Shown here: positions 36,103 through 47,745 of the stretch, one piece after another | Layout: the number at the start of each line of letters is the position of its first letter | How positions within the stretch are numbered: position 1 is the first letter of the stretch | DNA from: Brienomyrus brachyistius | Taxonomy: Eukaryota; Chordata; Actinopteri; Osteoglossiformes; Mormyridae | Direction: 5' to 3' | NCBI RefSeq assembly: GCF_023856365.1 | Contig: NC_064550.1 | Coordinates: 20,213,629 to 20,277,628, forward strand | Length of the DNA stretch: 64,000 nucleotides | The notes under the pieces: generated by a model | Told to the model about the DNA's origin: nothing | Seen by the model: the letters and a program-made list of their open reading frames with translations, nothing else | The model's database searches: none | Translations under genes and position numbers: made by a program

Positions 36103-37956
36103 CTACCTAGATCATAGGGGTGGCTTCGGTATATTATTTATATTTTGGAATAATATGGGAATGTGACACTTGGTACTTGTAGGGAGTGGCATGGTTTTTC
36201 ATCGAAGTGGCGATTTAGTGACTTGTTATAAGGCGCAGTACATTGTCATAATAACAAGATTACAAGGCGAGCTTGCTTGCCGTGCAGTGCGAGTGCTAGA
36301 CAAATGACACATCCCATATTCGTAATGGATTAATCAAGCAACATTAAACACTGGCTGTCACGCCGCCTCCGTCTGTGGCCCACGGGCTCTGTGCTAAATC
36401 AAAGTAACGAGGCTCGCTTCGTGATTGCCGGGTGCGGTGGGTCCTCGCGGCTCAGGGGAGACCCCCATGTGCTCCGCTAGAGCGGAGGCACCCATGACCG
36501 CAATAAGCTGGAAGCACTGAGCTTCTTCAGAAGAGTCACAGCCGTCCGTGCAGGAGCTCCGTCATGGTAGCCTGACTCGACTGACGGTCTGTCTCGCCCT
36601 CCCATCCCGCTGTGTGTTTTCAGGCAAAAAAGAGGCAGGACATCATGGCGCTGCTGAAAAAACAAAGAGAGGATCGGATTAAGGTAAAGCCTCCCGGAAA
36701 ATAACTTAAAATAATGGAAGGTTTTTTTTTTCCTGCACTTACCGCAATGAGGGTCGGGGGAAAGTTGGTTGAACTACAACTGAGTCCCTGCTAACAGACT
36801 CACAGCAGCGATAATGGAAAGAAACGCAGCCCCGCCTCCCCCTTGACTGCCAGGCATTTTATTTAACTCCTATCCATTAGGGCCCCCCCTTAAACCCTCA
36901 GCACTTTTTCCTCTGGGTCTCAGCTCTTTTCTCGAACTGTTAGCCAGGCTGGGGGGGGGGTGGGGGGGGGCTTGGCGGTCACATGGGTTAAGAAGATCTG
37001 TTCTCGTTTATCTTCCCCTGGGGTATTTCTGCCCCTCAGGGACTAAAATCATGGCGGCAGATGGGTTGGGGGGGGGGGGGTGATATGCGAATCTATAATG
37101 ATTCTCAAAACTGTGAGCTGGAGTGATTTTAAAGGAAATGGAAAATCACGAATGGGACTCTATACTGTATATCTATATTAAGGAATGTCCCTCTGAGATC
37201 AGTAAAGTGTATCTATGCATTTATCTGGTGTTTATTTCGATATTATTTGATGGTGCAGCGTGTGGCTCAGTGGGAGAAGTCTGCCTGTGATCAAGGTCCC
37301 CTCTTTGAGCCTGGCCTCAGCACATCTGCGCATCTTCAGGAAGGCCCTTGACCCCCCCACCAGCTCCCCAGGCACTGCTATGGCTGGCTGCATGCTTTTC
37401 ATGGCCAGCTTCCTCTCACCCGCAGAGAGACATACAGAGAATTTCCCCACATGGATCGATTAGGCATCAATAATAATTATTATTTTTGTTACTTCCAGAA
37501 GCCCTAACCTGGAACCACTCGTTTGCTTTGCTAGTATTTTATGCTGCCCTGCCATTGGTCAGTTCCAGTCAGACCAAAGTGAAAGTGACTGTGTTCCTGC
37601 CCTAGCTGAGTGCAGATACCCATCTACACCCCCTGCAGTGATGTTTGCTGTATACAGGACTTCAGCGCCTCGTTTAGCACTTTTAGTGAAAGGTTGTGTT
37701 TCCATTTCATTGTGGGCCTCGGATTCTGAGCTGCGGCACTCAAACACATTTGCCCATGTTCTGTTGTTATGTGCAAACAGAAAGAGATGGTATCCCGGCC
37801 GTATAAGCCAAGGAAACGTGACAAGCCTGAAAGGTAAGGTTTTTACTGTTCCTTAAAACATTTTTTTAAGGCCAGAAGTTTGATTTTTCCACATTTTATA
37901 ATTCCTCGCATCCAATACTACATTTCAGATATTTTCTTCTCACTCTTAGGGAATGA
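27538..37956 (+). CDS. hoatz: HOATZ, cilia and flagella-associated protein (C11orf88 orthologue)
   Basis: Exons 27538-27733, 28180-28206, 28288-28361, 36624-36683, 37781-37833 and probably 37950-37956 join in phase to 138 aa. The N-terminal block [20 protein letters not shown] and [10 protein letters not shown], then SQRLKVA, matches the conserved core of human HOATZ (FAGSSEQDANLAKQFW). Further on are [27 protein letters not shown] and [11 protein letters not shown], matching the human basic, coiled C-terminal half. In mammals HOATZ is needed for motile cilia and sperm flagella; no catalytic motif is present. Exon 2 is only 27 bases. The last exon is a choice: the 116-nt intron with acceptor CTCACTCTTAG gives ...KPERE; reading through the donor gives ...KPER with TAA at 37835-37837; an acceptor near 38568 also keeps phase. 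It is followed by LAYN on the same strand. Confidence 0.85.
28590..28765. mobile_element. Foldback element, copy A, in HOATZ intron 3
   Basis: GTTTCCCAATCTGGTCCTCA and GACGGTCCACGTTTTTGCT at the left reappear as complements at the right (AGCAAAAACGTGGACCGTC, TCGAGGACTGGATCTCTGAA). Related copy B is at 29470-29645. No coding capacity. Confidence 0.65.
28911..29165 (+). repeat. Dispersed repeat beginning ATTCAATTCAATTTATTTTT
   Basis: The phrase continues TATATAGCACTATTCACAAC, AAAGTTGCC and GCGCTTTACAGGAGT. This head is very common in fish genomes as a dispersed non-coding element; its family is not assigned here. Confidence 0.5.
29470..29645. mobile_element. Foldback element, copy B, in HOATZ intron 3
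   Basis: Ends GATCAGTGTTTCCTAACTC and GGGAAACCCTGATGGAGATC are imperfect inverted repeats. Inner phrases (CTCGGGGACCCTTAGA, GGGAGCTGGGAGGCAGCAAA) are shared with copy A. The two copies lie under 1 kb apart. Confidence 0.6.
30628..31172 (+). mobile_element. Degenerate Tc1-like element, copy 1
   Basis: The left end GGCTCTGGAAAAAATTAAGA has its complement near 31140-31170 (TTTTTAATTA...GCAGAGCTC). The interior encodes remnants of a Tc1 second DNA-binding region: [20 protein letters not shown] followed by [13 protein letters not shown] in the frame at 30885-31109. The catalytic domain is absent. A second copy is at 62491-62993. Confidence 0.75.
31173..35782. other. HOATZ intron 3, central part, no exon recognised
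   Basis: About 32230-32500 is a tandem duplication of about 120-130 bases; the second unit carries, on the minus strand, the B-box-like GGTTGTTGGTTCAAGTCCC. A perfect 10-bp-arm hairpin is at 34186-34213. A poly-G run at 34960-34969 and SINE-like patches account for some of the rest. I see no further gene. Confidence 0.5.
35783..35977 (+). CDS. Unidentified 64-aa open frame in HOATZ intron 3
   Basis: ATG to TGA gives [15 protein letters not shown], a basic PLRRSRIKQ, then a hydrophobic-aromatic [10 protein letters not shown] and an acidic amphipathic stretch ending GSVYQYC. Third codon positions and composition look more coding-like than neighbouring intron frames, but it overlaps no known family that I recognise. 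It could be a microprotein, an alternative HOATZ exon or a transposon relic. No splice site or polyadenylation signal ties it to a transcript, so the call is tentative. Confidence 0.25.
   Translation: MESNQPRSSQSLQSDSPLRRSRIKQCVLFKAVWVRLAEDTNITERLLEAYAEEHSVLGSVYQYC
36022..36102 (+). repeat. (GATA)n microsatellite, about 20 units
   Basis: An uninterrupted GATA/AGAT tract of about 80 bases in HOATZ intron 3, starting just 44 bases after the 64-aa open frame ends. Confidence 0.95.
37256..37470 (+). repeat. tRNA-derived SINE in HOATZ intron 4
   Basis: GTGTGGCTCAGTGGGA is A-box-like, followed by CAGCACATCTGCGCAT, AAGGCCCTTGACCCCCC, CCCCAGGCACTGCTATGG and the tail TTTCCCCACATGGAT. It shares this order with 25430-25640. 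Confidence 0.65.
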
Positions 37957-40815
37957 ATGTCACGTAGCATGACATGGGTGATGTTGTCATTTCAATAGTT
38001 TTACGATTTATCAAGCACCATAGTGTGGTCAAGACGAGAGAGTGTTGCTAAAAGTGTGTCACAAGCCCCAATTTGAAATGGAGGAGATTGCTTTGTACAG
38101 TGGGTGGACAGTTTGTATTGATCCTTTCAAAAGTGAGCGGTAACCCGAGAACGGGCTGTGATTTACAGCTATAGAAAGCGTGCCTACGACTATTCTGCTG
38201 ATAACGCTGGAGTAAATCTCTGAGGATTCAGGAAATAGACTCAAAGATGGCTTCCCATAGCTTCCTGGTAGAGGAAGGATGGTATTTTTTGCAAACGCAT
38301 CTGTTTGTTTGTGTACAGGAAGAGTGAGTGTTAGTGTAAGGACGTGCAAGTGTGCTTGTATCTATGTATTTGCTTCGTGAGAGAAAAATACAGGACCTAT
38401 TCTTATGCTACATTATATCCTCATTACATTACAATTGTATACGCAGTCTTATGTTGGGTTACATTATTTTACATTCTCGTTATGACATACAGTTTATACA
38501 CACATCCATAGTTTATGAATTGGAATTGCATGTGTCATTTTTTTTAATGGATTGTCCATTTACCACAGCTGAATAGTGTTGGAATAAATTGATATTAGAT
38601 TGCTATACATTGTAATAGAAGGGTTTAGGGATGAACTTACCACAGAATGGATCTAAGAGGCTTGTGAAATACAGTCAAGCTACATCTTAAAATGGATTCT
38701 CTCTCTCTCTCTCCCTCTTACTCTGTGTGTGTGCTTGTGTGTGTATGCGTGTGTATAGCTGTGTGTCCACATTAGCAAGTTTGCGAACCTTCTTCTACAA
38801 CGCTGAATTCACCCAGCGTTTCCAAATTGATGGGCCAGATTTCACAAGTAATTGGAAAGATGCATCTAATTATATTTCCATGATTTTTTTTTCTCCCCCG
38901 ATCTGTGGGAGGAGGGGTGGGGATTTAATGAAAATCTTATTTAGTCGAAATGGCCTGGGTGACCGTGCAGCTTTCTGCGACAGGAAACGGGGATGGAGCG
39001 CGCTTTAAACAAGGCGTCCGTCTGTCTGCACGCCCATGCATTTTAACGAGCGCTGTGGCGCGGCTAATGAACTTTGAATAGATCTGGCGGTTTAGTAGCG
39101 CATGTCGCACAGCGCCACCCGAGTCAATAGGAGCGTTTCTGTCTAATGAAGAGGCCACTACGGCTCCCCCAGAATAGCGCAATAAACTGCCATGCTGGTG
39201 GGCCGAAGCCATCCCAGTTTAAAGGCCATTGATTTTCTGCTCTGTTGTATTAAATGGTGTCCACGTCGATTACAGTACGGGATGGCTAATTCAGTTTCAT
39301 TACAGGGGCCTTTTCATCAGTCATTGCAAGTCACTGAGAATTATTTAATGCTCTCTTTGAATTTCCTGCGAGACGCAGCACAAATCACATCTGCGAGTTA
39401 ACTGCTGACTGACACAATATTAATGTGCGTTTTATTAATGCGTGTTTGCCACTGACATGTCGCTCTTTGGACGCAGTCAGTGGGAATGCCAGGTACATTT
39501 TTATTTTATTTTTTATTATTAGCCTATATGTTTCACTTAAGAGGGGACTTGTGCGTATCTGCATGTTTCTTACTGACATACCGTTAATTAATGTGCGCAT
39601 CGCGTAGTAAAGGACTGTCCATCCATCCAGAAGTGGATAGAGCGGCGGGTTTGATCGGACTACAACCAGAGAGATACTTCTTCGGGGCATTTTCGTGTTG
39701 TGGCAGGTCTGACAGCAGATCTCCACCAGAACAGTCACGCCAGGATGCAGAGGAAGTGCGACGTTTGATCTAATGGCTGGTGTCACGAAGGAGACATGAA
39801 CGACTGTCACATGTCAGCAAGTCCCACTCCCCGAGCCTCCTGATCTACATGCCCACAAAATGAATAAATTGTTTCGGAGCAGAAAGAAAACATTGTTGTC
39901 GCTATTTTTGAAGTAACCTTTGTGGAGCCTAAATCATCACCGAAGAAGGTGAAAATACATATTTAGATTACAGAAGAAAAATATGTTTATTTATCTATAT
40001 CAATTTCGTTTGACACACTTTCGTTTGACGCATTTGGGGTTGAAAGTTAACCTGACGCAACATGTCAGCCAAACATCTTACGAACTATTGCACTTGTTAC
40101 TGAAGTGGCGTAAAATGTAACCATATAAATATAATCTGTAGCAAACATTAGGCTGTAAAATTGCATTGGTATCGCCAAGTTTTACGCATCAAATGTGTGT
40201 TTAATTCAACAATTTCACATAACCATAATACTTAATTGTCGTTGTACGATTGTACATATTACGACAAACTGTAAACATGAATCATTTTCCTTTAAACTTA
40301 ATTAAAAATATTGGAGTTCCTGTGGCCTATTTGTAGGTTTAATTGTTGCTACATGAATAGCTCAGAACATTAATTCATCATCCAACCACTTATTTAGCAG
40401 AGGGTCATAGGGGTTTAGAAAACAGTGATTTAGAAAATATTTTAAAGCACGCAAGGCTGGGGTATGCAGTCACCGTTATAAACGACCGCTTCTTTGAGCA
40501 TATCGATTAGAAAAGAAACTTGCAGTCCCTCCGGATCAGCATATGCTCTGCTCCAGATGGATGACGCCGTCTTACGGTCCGAAATGCCGCCTGCCTCCCT
40601 CTCCTCTTTATCCCCGTCTGATTGGACATCCGCAGGCATGTTAACTTATAACGGGGCGACACTTTAGTGCCCCCAGTCCCTCCGCGATCATTTCCTTGCT
40701 CAGGGACCTGAATAATAGTAAGGACGAGACGTCGTGGTACTTCCAGTATAAAACAAACAAACACTGCTAATATAAACAGCAGTCGGATGGTCTGCACGGT
40801 GGAAAATATGAAGAT
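37957..40815. other. Intergenic between HOATZ and LAYN
   Basis: No coding exon was recognised. A CT/TG microsatellite lies at about 38698-38760. The part at 38990-39480 lacks recognisable repeats and is rich in TAAT-type and other factor-site-like words, so it is a candidate conserved non-coding element. An AATAAA at 38583-38588 could serve HOATZ. Confidence 0.45.
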
Positions 40816-43800
40816 ATGGATTTTATGAGGCTGTTGCGAGCTGTGCTGGCTTTCTGCTGCTGTTCGGCTTCTGCGTCCAAACTGTTCAGCGGTAAGTATG
40901 GAGGACAAAACGCCTGGGATGTTTCCCTGTGGGTTTTCAAAACTCTTAAATGAACAAAATATCAAAAAAATTAAAAGTGATATTTCCTTTTAAGTGTTTT
41001 TATAAATAATTCTAAAACAGATGGGTTTCTGTGACATAAAGTAGACCACGCTTTAAATTTTTATTTGTCTAGACGCTTTATGGAAATAACGTTTGCGAAC
41101 CATTCTGTGTAGGAGGAGACTTGGGATATTCGGTTTTGCAGTAGTGTTTTGTTTAATACTTTTTGAGTGCAGATAAATCATTTTAGTCATGTACCCCTAC
41201 GTGTTTGTATTGTTTGTAGAGGAAACTCGAGTTTATTTTTTGGATTTTGGGACGGGTTTCTTTCGTGACCACGCTTTTTGTAAAGCACTGTTTCTTGTTG
41301 CATCCTGCTTTTTCAATTAAGCGGACTTTTACGAGCCAAGAGGTACGTTCTTGCACTTAATTCGTCCCGCTGCATGACTGCATGGATGTGTTTGCTGCAT
41401 GGTACGCGCTGGAGTAGCGCGGTCAATATTCACTGGCATATTTAAAAATTGGCTGTGTAGAACGAACGGGTGCAGAAGCTGCCGTGATCAAACACTTTTC
41501 AGAATCAATCATTTCCATATAGTTGCTGCCGAGAGTTTATTTCGATTTTAAGAGCTTTAGGATTCGGTTTACAGGACATAAATGGAAACATAAATGCCTA
41601 AATGATTTAATCAGTTGAGATGAAACCGAATACTTTAGAGTAAAATACAATGAATCTGTATGAACTGGGTATTTGAAATATGAAACTATGAAATTACATA
41701 CTTATTTACGGTCATGTTTGTTTTATCTGGTTTCTACATACTCCTTTAGGAGCTTTGATGCAGATTACGCCCCTGTCATGAATATTTTCTCCTTACATTA
41801 CACCACAAGTTAGCTTTGTGTTATGTGGGTGGGGGGATGGAGGGCGGGGGGGCGGTGTCAAGTCCCATGTGCTCTTCTAGAATCTTCAGATTGGGACGCT
41901 TCATTTGGCAGTTGCATTCTGACCCTCCCAAACCAACGATCCCCGCCAGGTCAGAGGATTTGCCGGCGTGGCACAGAACGGCCCTGCTACAAGATCGCCT
42001 ACTTCCAGGACAGCTGGCGCAAGGTGAACTTTGAGCAGGCGAGCCAGGCCTGCCGCAGCGACGGCGGCGAGCTGCTTAGCATCGAGTCAGACAGCGAGCA
42101 GCGCCTCATCCAGAGTTTCATCCAAGAGCTGCGGGCCAACGATGGCGACTTCTGGATCGGGCTCCGCCGGGACCAGAGCTCGCAGGAGGCCAGCAGTGAC
42201 TGCCCGGAGCAGTACCACTGGCTGGATGGCAGCAAGGCCGCCTTCAGGTCCAATACAGCCCCATAACATCCACGACACTGTCAGAAGAAAGGTGAAACGT
42301 GACTGGGGCTGTACCCTCAAGGGTCTGCCAATTGCACCCTAGCTGTAGGTAACCTTTTAATCTAATTTAAGGTACAGAAATGGACTCTGGGGAACAGTTT
42401 CGTACCATCGGGGGTACATTAATGTTGTTTGTACCTTGGGGAACAAAACTCCACCAGGGCTGTAGCCTTTTTTTCTGACAGTGTACACTGTCTGAAATAA
42501 GAGTGTTAATTTGTACCTTTGGTTATCACTGGCGCTGTACCCTGTAGGTAAATTGGACTATGAGGAACATTTTTGTACCATCGGGGGTACGTTAATGTTG
42601 TTTGTATCTTGGGGATGTTCCTCAGAATCCATTTTTGTACCTTAGATTAGACTAAAAGGTACATTCACTTTCAGCTAGGGTACCGTTGGCAGACATTTGA
42701 GGCTACAGCCCCAGTGACAAGCAAAGGTATAAATTGCTACTCTTTTTTTTTCTGACAGCGTAGATAACTTACACCCCACATGATGAACAACAACTGCACG
42801 ATTCTCACTTTGATTCGAGTCTGATGTCCCACGCTCGACCGATGCGGAATTACCGGTGCTGGTTAATAGCGATGTCCGCTGACCACTAGCTAGAAACCTT
42901 GGTTGCAGGCTATCTGTTTTAAATGAATATGGGAAAGTGTAGAATCAGGAGAAGTGTAGGGTACAAGATCCAGCTCAGAGAGGAAGGGATCCAACTCGCA
43001 TACACTGCTGCACTGTTCGTACTTCTCCACTGCCACCAAGAGCCGAATCGTACCTGAGGTACCCGAGTCGTATCATGAAGAGACAGTATCCCATTGTAAA
43101 TTAGGCGAGCCGTACCCTTCCCATGCTTAAACTGACATGGCCCTTTTTGCTAGCAGGGCCAAAAACATGACTAAACTGGGCTGGTTGCATCGCCACCACC
43201 TGATTGGTCGAAATGCATGGAGATACCGGTGATCTGCATCGATATGCATGGATTACCTGAAGGGAAAAAGGGCATGTTCTATACATGATTTATTATTAGT
43301 GATATCGCAGATCATGATGTATTGATAAATTCCCCATAACTTGGAATTTGAGAATTTCTTACCACCTACTTAAAAAAAAATATTACACAACTGCTGAATA
43401 TAATGGATTTGTAATGCAAATGTATGCAGGCTAATGCTAATTCTGCTAGCGTTTGATGCTAACATAACATGGCGATTCTCGCAGACATGCTAGTGGAAAT
43501 TAGCACATGGAAAAGCAAGATATACACCATCTAAACAGTAAATAAGAGTCTCTTTGGTTTTTTTGTCACTTTTACTCTCCAAGCCCAACAACGCCTTTAC
43601 TGAACTGACCCTTCTGTAAGTGGAAAACAGAAGCAAGTTGAAACCATGCTAAAACTACAGATTTTCGCGGTACGGCTCGGGTACAGCCTGGTTCCCGTAT
43701 GCCAGTGGAAAAGAACCACGTGTCAAATGCTGCAGATTAATTGAGGGTTTTCTCCAAAGCAAGTTTCCCCACTTAGCATTTTTACCCACTTATATAGCTG

Positions 43801-46800
43801 AATTATTTACTGGAGCAACTCAACTCAAGTTGTTTTCTTAAGGTCTGCCTCTTCAGGGCCACATCCTTAATGAAAGGTATCTGCTGTCCTCTATTTACAA
43901 CACACCCAATCATTTAACCTTGCTTGTTTGTCTTTACATTTGGGGACAAAGACGCTTAACTTGAGGAAACACTGCAAATCACAAACGAAAATCGAATCAG
44001 AACCTGCAAATCCCAAGAGATAAGCAGTGCAGTGCTACTGGCTTAACTGTAGCTTTAATCTTCATTTTAATCTCAGAAAGACTGGTTGGTCTTACTTGAG
44101 GTCTGATCATGTTGCAGTTGAGCTTCGGCACTGTCACGGCAGTCACTGAACAGAGTTTGTGCACTGCAGGAATTGGCACTGGGACGAGCCATCGTGCGGG
44201 TATGAGGTGTGCGTGGTCATGTACCACCAGCCCTCAGCTCCTCCAGGCCTTGGTGGCCTCTACATGTTCCAGTGGAACGACGACAACTGTAACACCAAGA
44301 ACAACTTCATCTGCAAGTACTCACGAGGTCAGCTGATGCTTCTAGTTCATTTTTGGAACCAAGTCTGAAACAGAAGGGGAAAAAAAACAAATAGATTCCA
44401 CACTTAGCAACATGTATTGTTCAGTTTCTTTCACATAGTGTTTCAGAAAATTGGGACAATTTAAAAATGAATTGAGTATGATTTTTGGATTGGGTTACTG
44501 GGACAATGTTGTTTTTCCACGGTCGATTAATGCCTAACCTGATCTGTTTCACTAATTATGCTCCACAGTAAATAGTTACATTAGAGACGCCAGCTGAAGG
44601 TGACTGACTGTGAAGCAGATGAGTAATAGAATGTTTGCATTTCCAGAGAAACGGCCCGTTCCTACAGCTCTAGGAAATTCAACAAACACAGGTAAAAATT
44701 CGCCTTCCCCTTCAGAACTGGGAGCTGTATCTTGCTCCCTGACAATGCCCCAGCAGCGTGTCGTGTCACTGCCACTGGATTAAGTGTCTCGTATGAGCCC
44801 GAGGGTCACATCCCCCTGTCAGAATGTGTTTCCGGCTCGTGCGATTGTGACGGCCCGGTGGACTGTGCGGATCAAAGACCTGTCACGGCTGGGGACAGAT
44901 GAATGCTCTTTAAAATTTCCCATTTAGCTTTCTCAAGCCCACCATCTCATAGTCTCCTGTCTCTGTCAATGCGAGTTTGTGGAAGTGAGGACACCTTGTG
45001 GCCATAGATAGTAACACAGATAATTTCCTCCTTCACTTTGTATTGAGCTGTTATATAAGGCCCTTTGTTCATATGAGGGAATATTTTATGTCTCGCTGGC
45101 TAAATTGAATTAAATATTCCCTTAAAATACTGTACTGTAGATGTCCTACCATTCAAGGCAGAACTGCTTCCCAGGATACATAATTAAATTACTTGAAATC
45201 TCTGCCAGGATATTACCGTACTGAACATCCAAACAATACATTCAAATGATTTTCATGTTATATAAATATACAGACACTCCCTGGGTTACGATGGTCCGTG
45301 TTACGATATTTCGACTTTATGATGGGTAAATGATTTTCACTTTCAGTACATTATTCAATAAATTACATAAGTTATCCCATGCTTCATTGTAACATAGGCT
45401 TTGTGTTAATGCATTTGCCCAGCTGTAGGCCAATTTAAGTGTCCTAAACATGTTTAAGGTAAGATAGAGGCTAGGCTGTGATGATTGTTAGGTTAGGTGT
45501 ACTGTATTAAATGCATTTTCACTTACGATCTTTTTGCCTTACGACAGGTTTATTGGAATGTAAGCCCATCGTAACCTGGGGAGAGTCTGTGTTTTAAGGC
45601 ATCAATTCTGCAAGGTCTTTCCCCTATATGTTAATAATTGTATAAGTAAGCACTTGTTTTGCCCGTTAATCTCTTCGCAGAATCCCCAGCTGTTTCCCCG
45701 AAGCCAAAATATACTTCAGTTACAGAGGCCGACAATGAAATTAAAATAAGGCTCCCGACAGGTATCAAAGCGACTGGATTCACTTTTTATTTGGAAAGAG
45801 GCATGCTGAGGGAAAAAAATCTGGCAAAAATTAAGCTCTGTAAACAATAGCTCACACCATTCTGCTTTTTTTAACTCTATCAACGGCCAAACTGGCAGTA
45901 GGTATCAGGGTGGTTAAGGACACACATTTGTCCTTGTCCCTGGAGCCTGGAAGGTACTTAACTGCACTAGTAAAATATCCAGTTTTATAAAAAAGCTCAA
46001 TTCAATGTCATTCTGGATATATGCACAATCCAAGCAGCCAGAACTGCAAAATACTATGCTAGACATGTTTTGTATAATATAGTTTTTTTTTGCATCTTAA
46101 TTAGGGTTACTGTGGCCTTATAAAGCACTGTCTGTGCACTGGGCTTCTCTTTTTGATGACAATTGCCAGCTATGTAAAGAGAGTGTAGCATATTGGCTGG
46201 AGATGTAAGCGTATAGATTCTGCCGTTCATTTTGGGACGCCTGTGTGACCTCTTCTCTGTCGATTTCAGACAATGCCTTGAATATCGTGTACATCGTGCT
46301 CCCTACCATCCCTTTGTTGTTGTTGTTGCTGGTAGCCCTCGGTGTCTTCTGCTTCAAGCTGCTGTCCAGAAAGTAAGGACGACCATGACAAGCCGTGTAA
46401 GGTCCCGTGGTTCCGTCCGGGCATGGCTGCGGTGTGTTCACTGCGGTTGTCTTCACGTAGGAGGAAAGAGCAGACCGAAGAAGCCTGCCCCAAGGAGATG
46501 GGATACTGGGCGGACCGCTGTAACAGCCCTAGCCCGGACGTCTACAACGTCATCCGCAAGCAGCATGACGCCGACCTGACCAGCACGCGCCCCGATATCA
46601 AGAACACCTCCTTCCTGGGCTCCTCGCCGGACACGCCCCCAGGCGACTACGACAACCTGGCAGGCAGGGACACGGAAAGTGGCTTTGTGACGCTGGCCAG
46701 CACGGAGAGCGGCTTCGTGACCAACGACATCTACGAGACGTGCCAGGGTCGGGGCCGCTACTATCGCGAGGCCGGATGGGTGGAGAACGAGATTTACAGC

Positions 46801-46806
46801 TACTGA
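40816..46806 (+). CDS. layn: Layilin, C-type lectin hyaluronan receptor
   Basis: Exons 40816-40891, 41950-42247, 44170-44327, 44647-44691, 45681-45761, 46270-46372 and 46461-46806 join in phase to 368 aa (human about 374-382). In order: a signal peptide (MDFMRLLRAVLAFCCCSASA), a C-type lectin domain from CRRGTERPCYKIAYF through GDFWIGLRR and MYHQPSAPPG to WNDDNCNTKNNFICKY, a short stalk, a membrane helix (VLPTIPLLLLLLVALGVFCF), and a cytoplasmic tail. The tail keeps the layilin talin-binding motifs ESGFVTLASTESGFVTNDIY and ends EAGWVENEIYSY, where human has ESGWVENEIYGY. Layilin binds hyaluronan outside and talin or radixin inside, linking matrix to cytoskeleton. The exon 2 donor (GTCCAA) is weak. 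The start is the ATG that gives a clean signal peptide; an ATG 12 bases upstream in another frame stops at once. Confidence 0.95.
42273..42764. mobile_element. Foldback MITE in LAYN intron 2
   Basis: Ends GACACTGTCAGAAGAAAGG and TTTTTTTTTCTGACAGCGTA are inverted. Inner phrases such as GTACCATCGGGGGTAC and TTAATGTTGTTTGTA occur twice. It starts about 25 bases after the exon 2 donor. No coding capacity. Confidence 0.65.
43020..43715. mobile_element. Non-autonomous TIR element in LAYN intron 2
   Basis: The left end ACTTCTCCACTGCCACCAAG with GTACCCGAGTCGTA nearby pairs with the right end GCGGTACGGCTCGGGTAC and TATGCCAGTGGAAAAG. A TTCCACTG end with GTACC words is seen in hAT-like fish MITEs, but the assignment is a guess and no clear 8-bp target duplication was seen. 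Confidence 0.45.
45270..45591. mobile_element. MITE with GGTTACGA terminal repeats, LAYN intron 4
   Basis: Ends CAGACACTCCCTGGGTTACG and CGTAACCTGGGGAGAGTCTG are inverted with a few mismatches. The ends and interior contain TTACGA / TCGTAA words. It lies between LAYN exons 4 and 5 and encodes nothing. Confidence 0.7.
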
Positions 46807-46823
46807 GCTGTGGTGAAGGCGCT

Positions 46824-46840
46824 GGGGGGGGGGGGGGGGG
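46824..46840 (+). repeat. Poly-G run at the start of the LAYN 3'UTR
   Basis: Seventeen G residues begin 18 bases after the stop codon. It may form G-quadruplex structure in the mRNA, or vary in length between individuals. Confidence 0.8.
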
Positions 46841-47227
46841 AGATGACAGCCGTTAGAGATCCTAGTCCTCACACCCCCCCACACACAACCTGTCCCATGT
46901 CCAGCTCCATACTCCATCCTTCCGGACAACAGCCTCGCCCCCCCCTGCCGAATGAAGCAGCTCTCTATACGTTCGGCTCGGCTACTTTGCAGCAAGCTAC
47001 AGGCCACCCACGCTGCTCTGACTCCTGTGGAGTGGTGGGGTGGAGGGGGTCAGCCCCCCCCCCGGCGCCGTTCATCCCCCAGGGACTTCCTGTGCTGAGG
47101 CAGGGGCCTGAAGATCTGGAGAAACTCGTCGGAGAGCTGATGTGGCAGGCCGACACTAACATCTCTCACAATGATTCACTTCTCACCGCTAAAACATGTC
47201 TGTCACGTGCCCCTTGATACAATCACC

Positions 47228-47335
47228 CGGTCGCTTCCCATCAGAGAAGGCAGCCGATTGGTCCCGTTTCCCATCAGAGAAGGCAGCCGATTGGTCCTGT
47301 TTCCCATCAGAGAAGGCAAGCCAATTGGTCCCGTT
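47228..47335 (+). repeat. Three tandem ATTGGTC-bearing repeats in the LAYN 3'UTR
   Basis: Three copies of a unit of about 37 bases, each CCCATCAGAGAAGGCA followed by GCCGATTGGTC (AGCCAATTGGTC in the last). Every unit carries an inverted CCAAT word. The tract is downstream of the LAYN stop codon and before its probable polyadenylation signals. Confidence 0.75.
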
Positions 47336-47485
47336 GGATTCCTTTCTGCATCAAAGATATTTCAGATGGAAATGGAACTCGCTCTTCAGTAGAAATGTGC
47401 CACTCTGGCCCAAGGTCCGCTTTCCCATCTCCCATGACTGTTCCGACACCAGCGGGAGTTGCTTGCTGAATCAGACCCTTGATGA

Positions 47486-47745
47486 AATAAATGCAGTCTT
47501 TAAGTCAATTCAGGGCAAACAGGTGTCAGCAGAGCTCCTGCAAGGTTTGCATGGACTATTTTTCCGCTTCTTTTAATGCATTTGTTCAGGTAGGGTCACT
47601 GCTGAAAAGACCCACTGACACAACCATACAGAAATCGTTTTGCCTGAATGGTGGCTGCTCTTAATACAGACTCCTGCACTTTTTACCTATTGATATTGGA
47701 ATGTGTTTGCTATGATGCAAGTTCTGCATATGAGACCACAATAAA
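47486..47745 (+). terminator. LAYN polyadenylation signals
   Basis: AATAAA occurs at 47486-47491 and again at 47740-47745. Either would end a LAYN transcript with a 3'UTR of roughly 0.7-0.95 kb. Confidence 0.5.

Noticed and set aside
39385..39810. 141-codon minus-strand open frame between HOATZ and LAYN
   Set aside because: No domain, no conserved motif and no splice or promoter context.
40507..40965. 152-codon minus-strand open frame at the LAYN first exon
   Set aside because: It is antisense to the LAYN signal-peptide exon and has no recognisable domain.
46453..47007. 184-codon minus-strand open frame
   Set aside because: It is the shadow of the GC-rich LAYN last exon plus the poly-G run.
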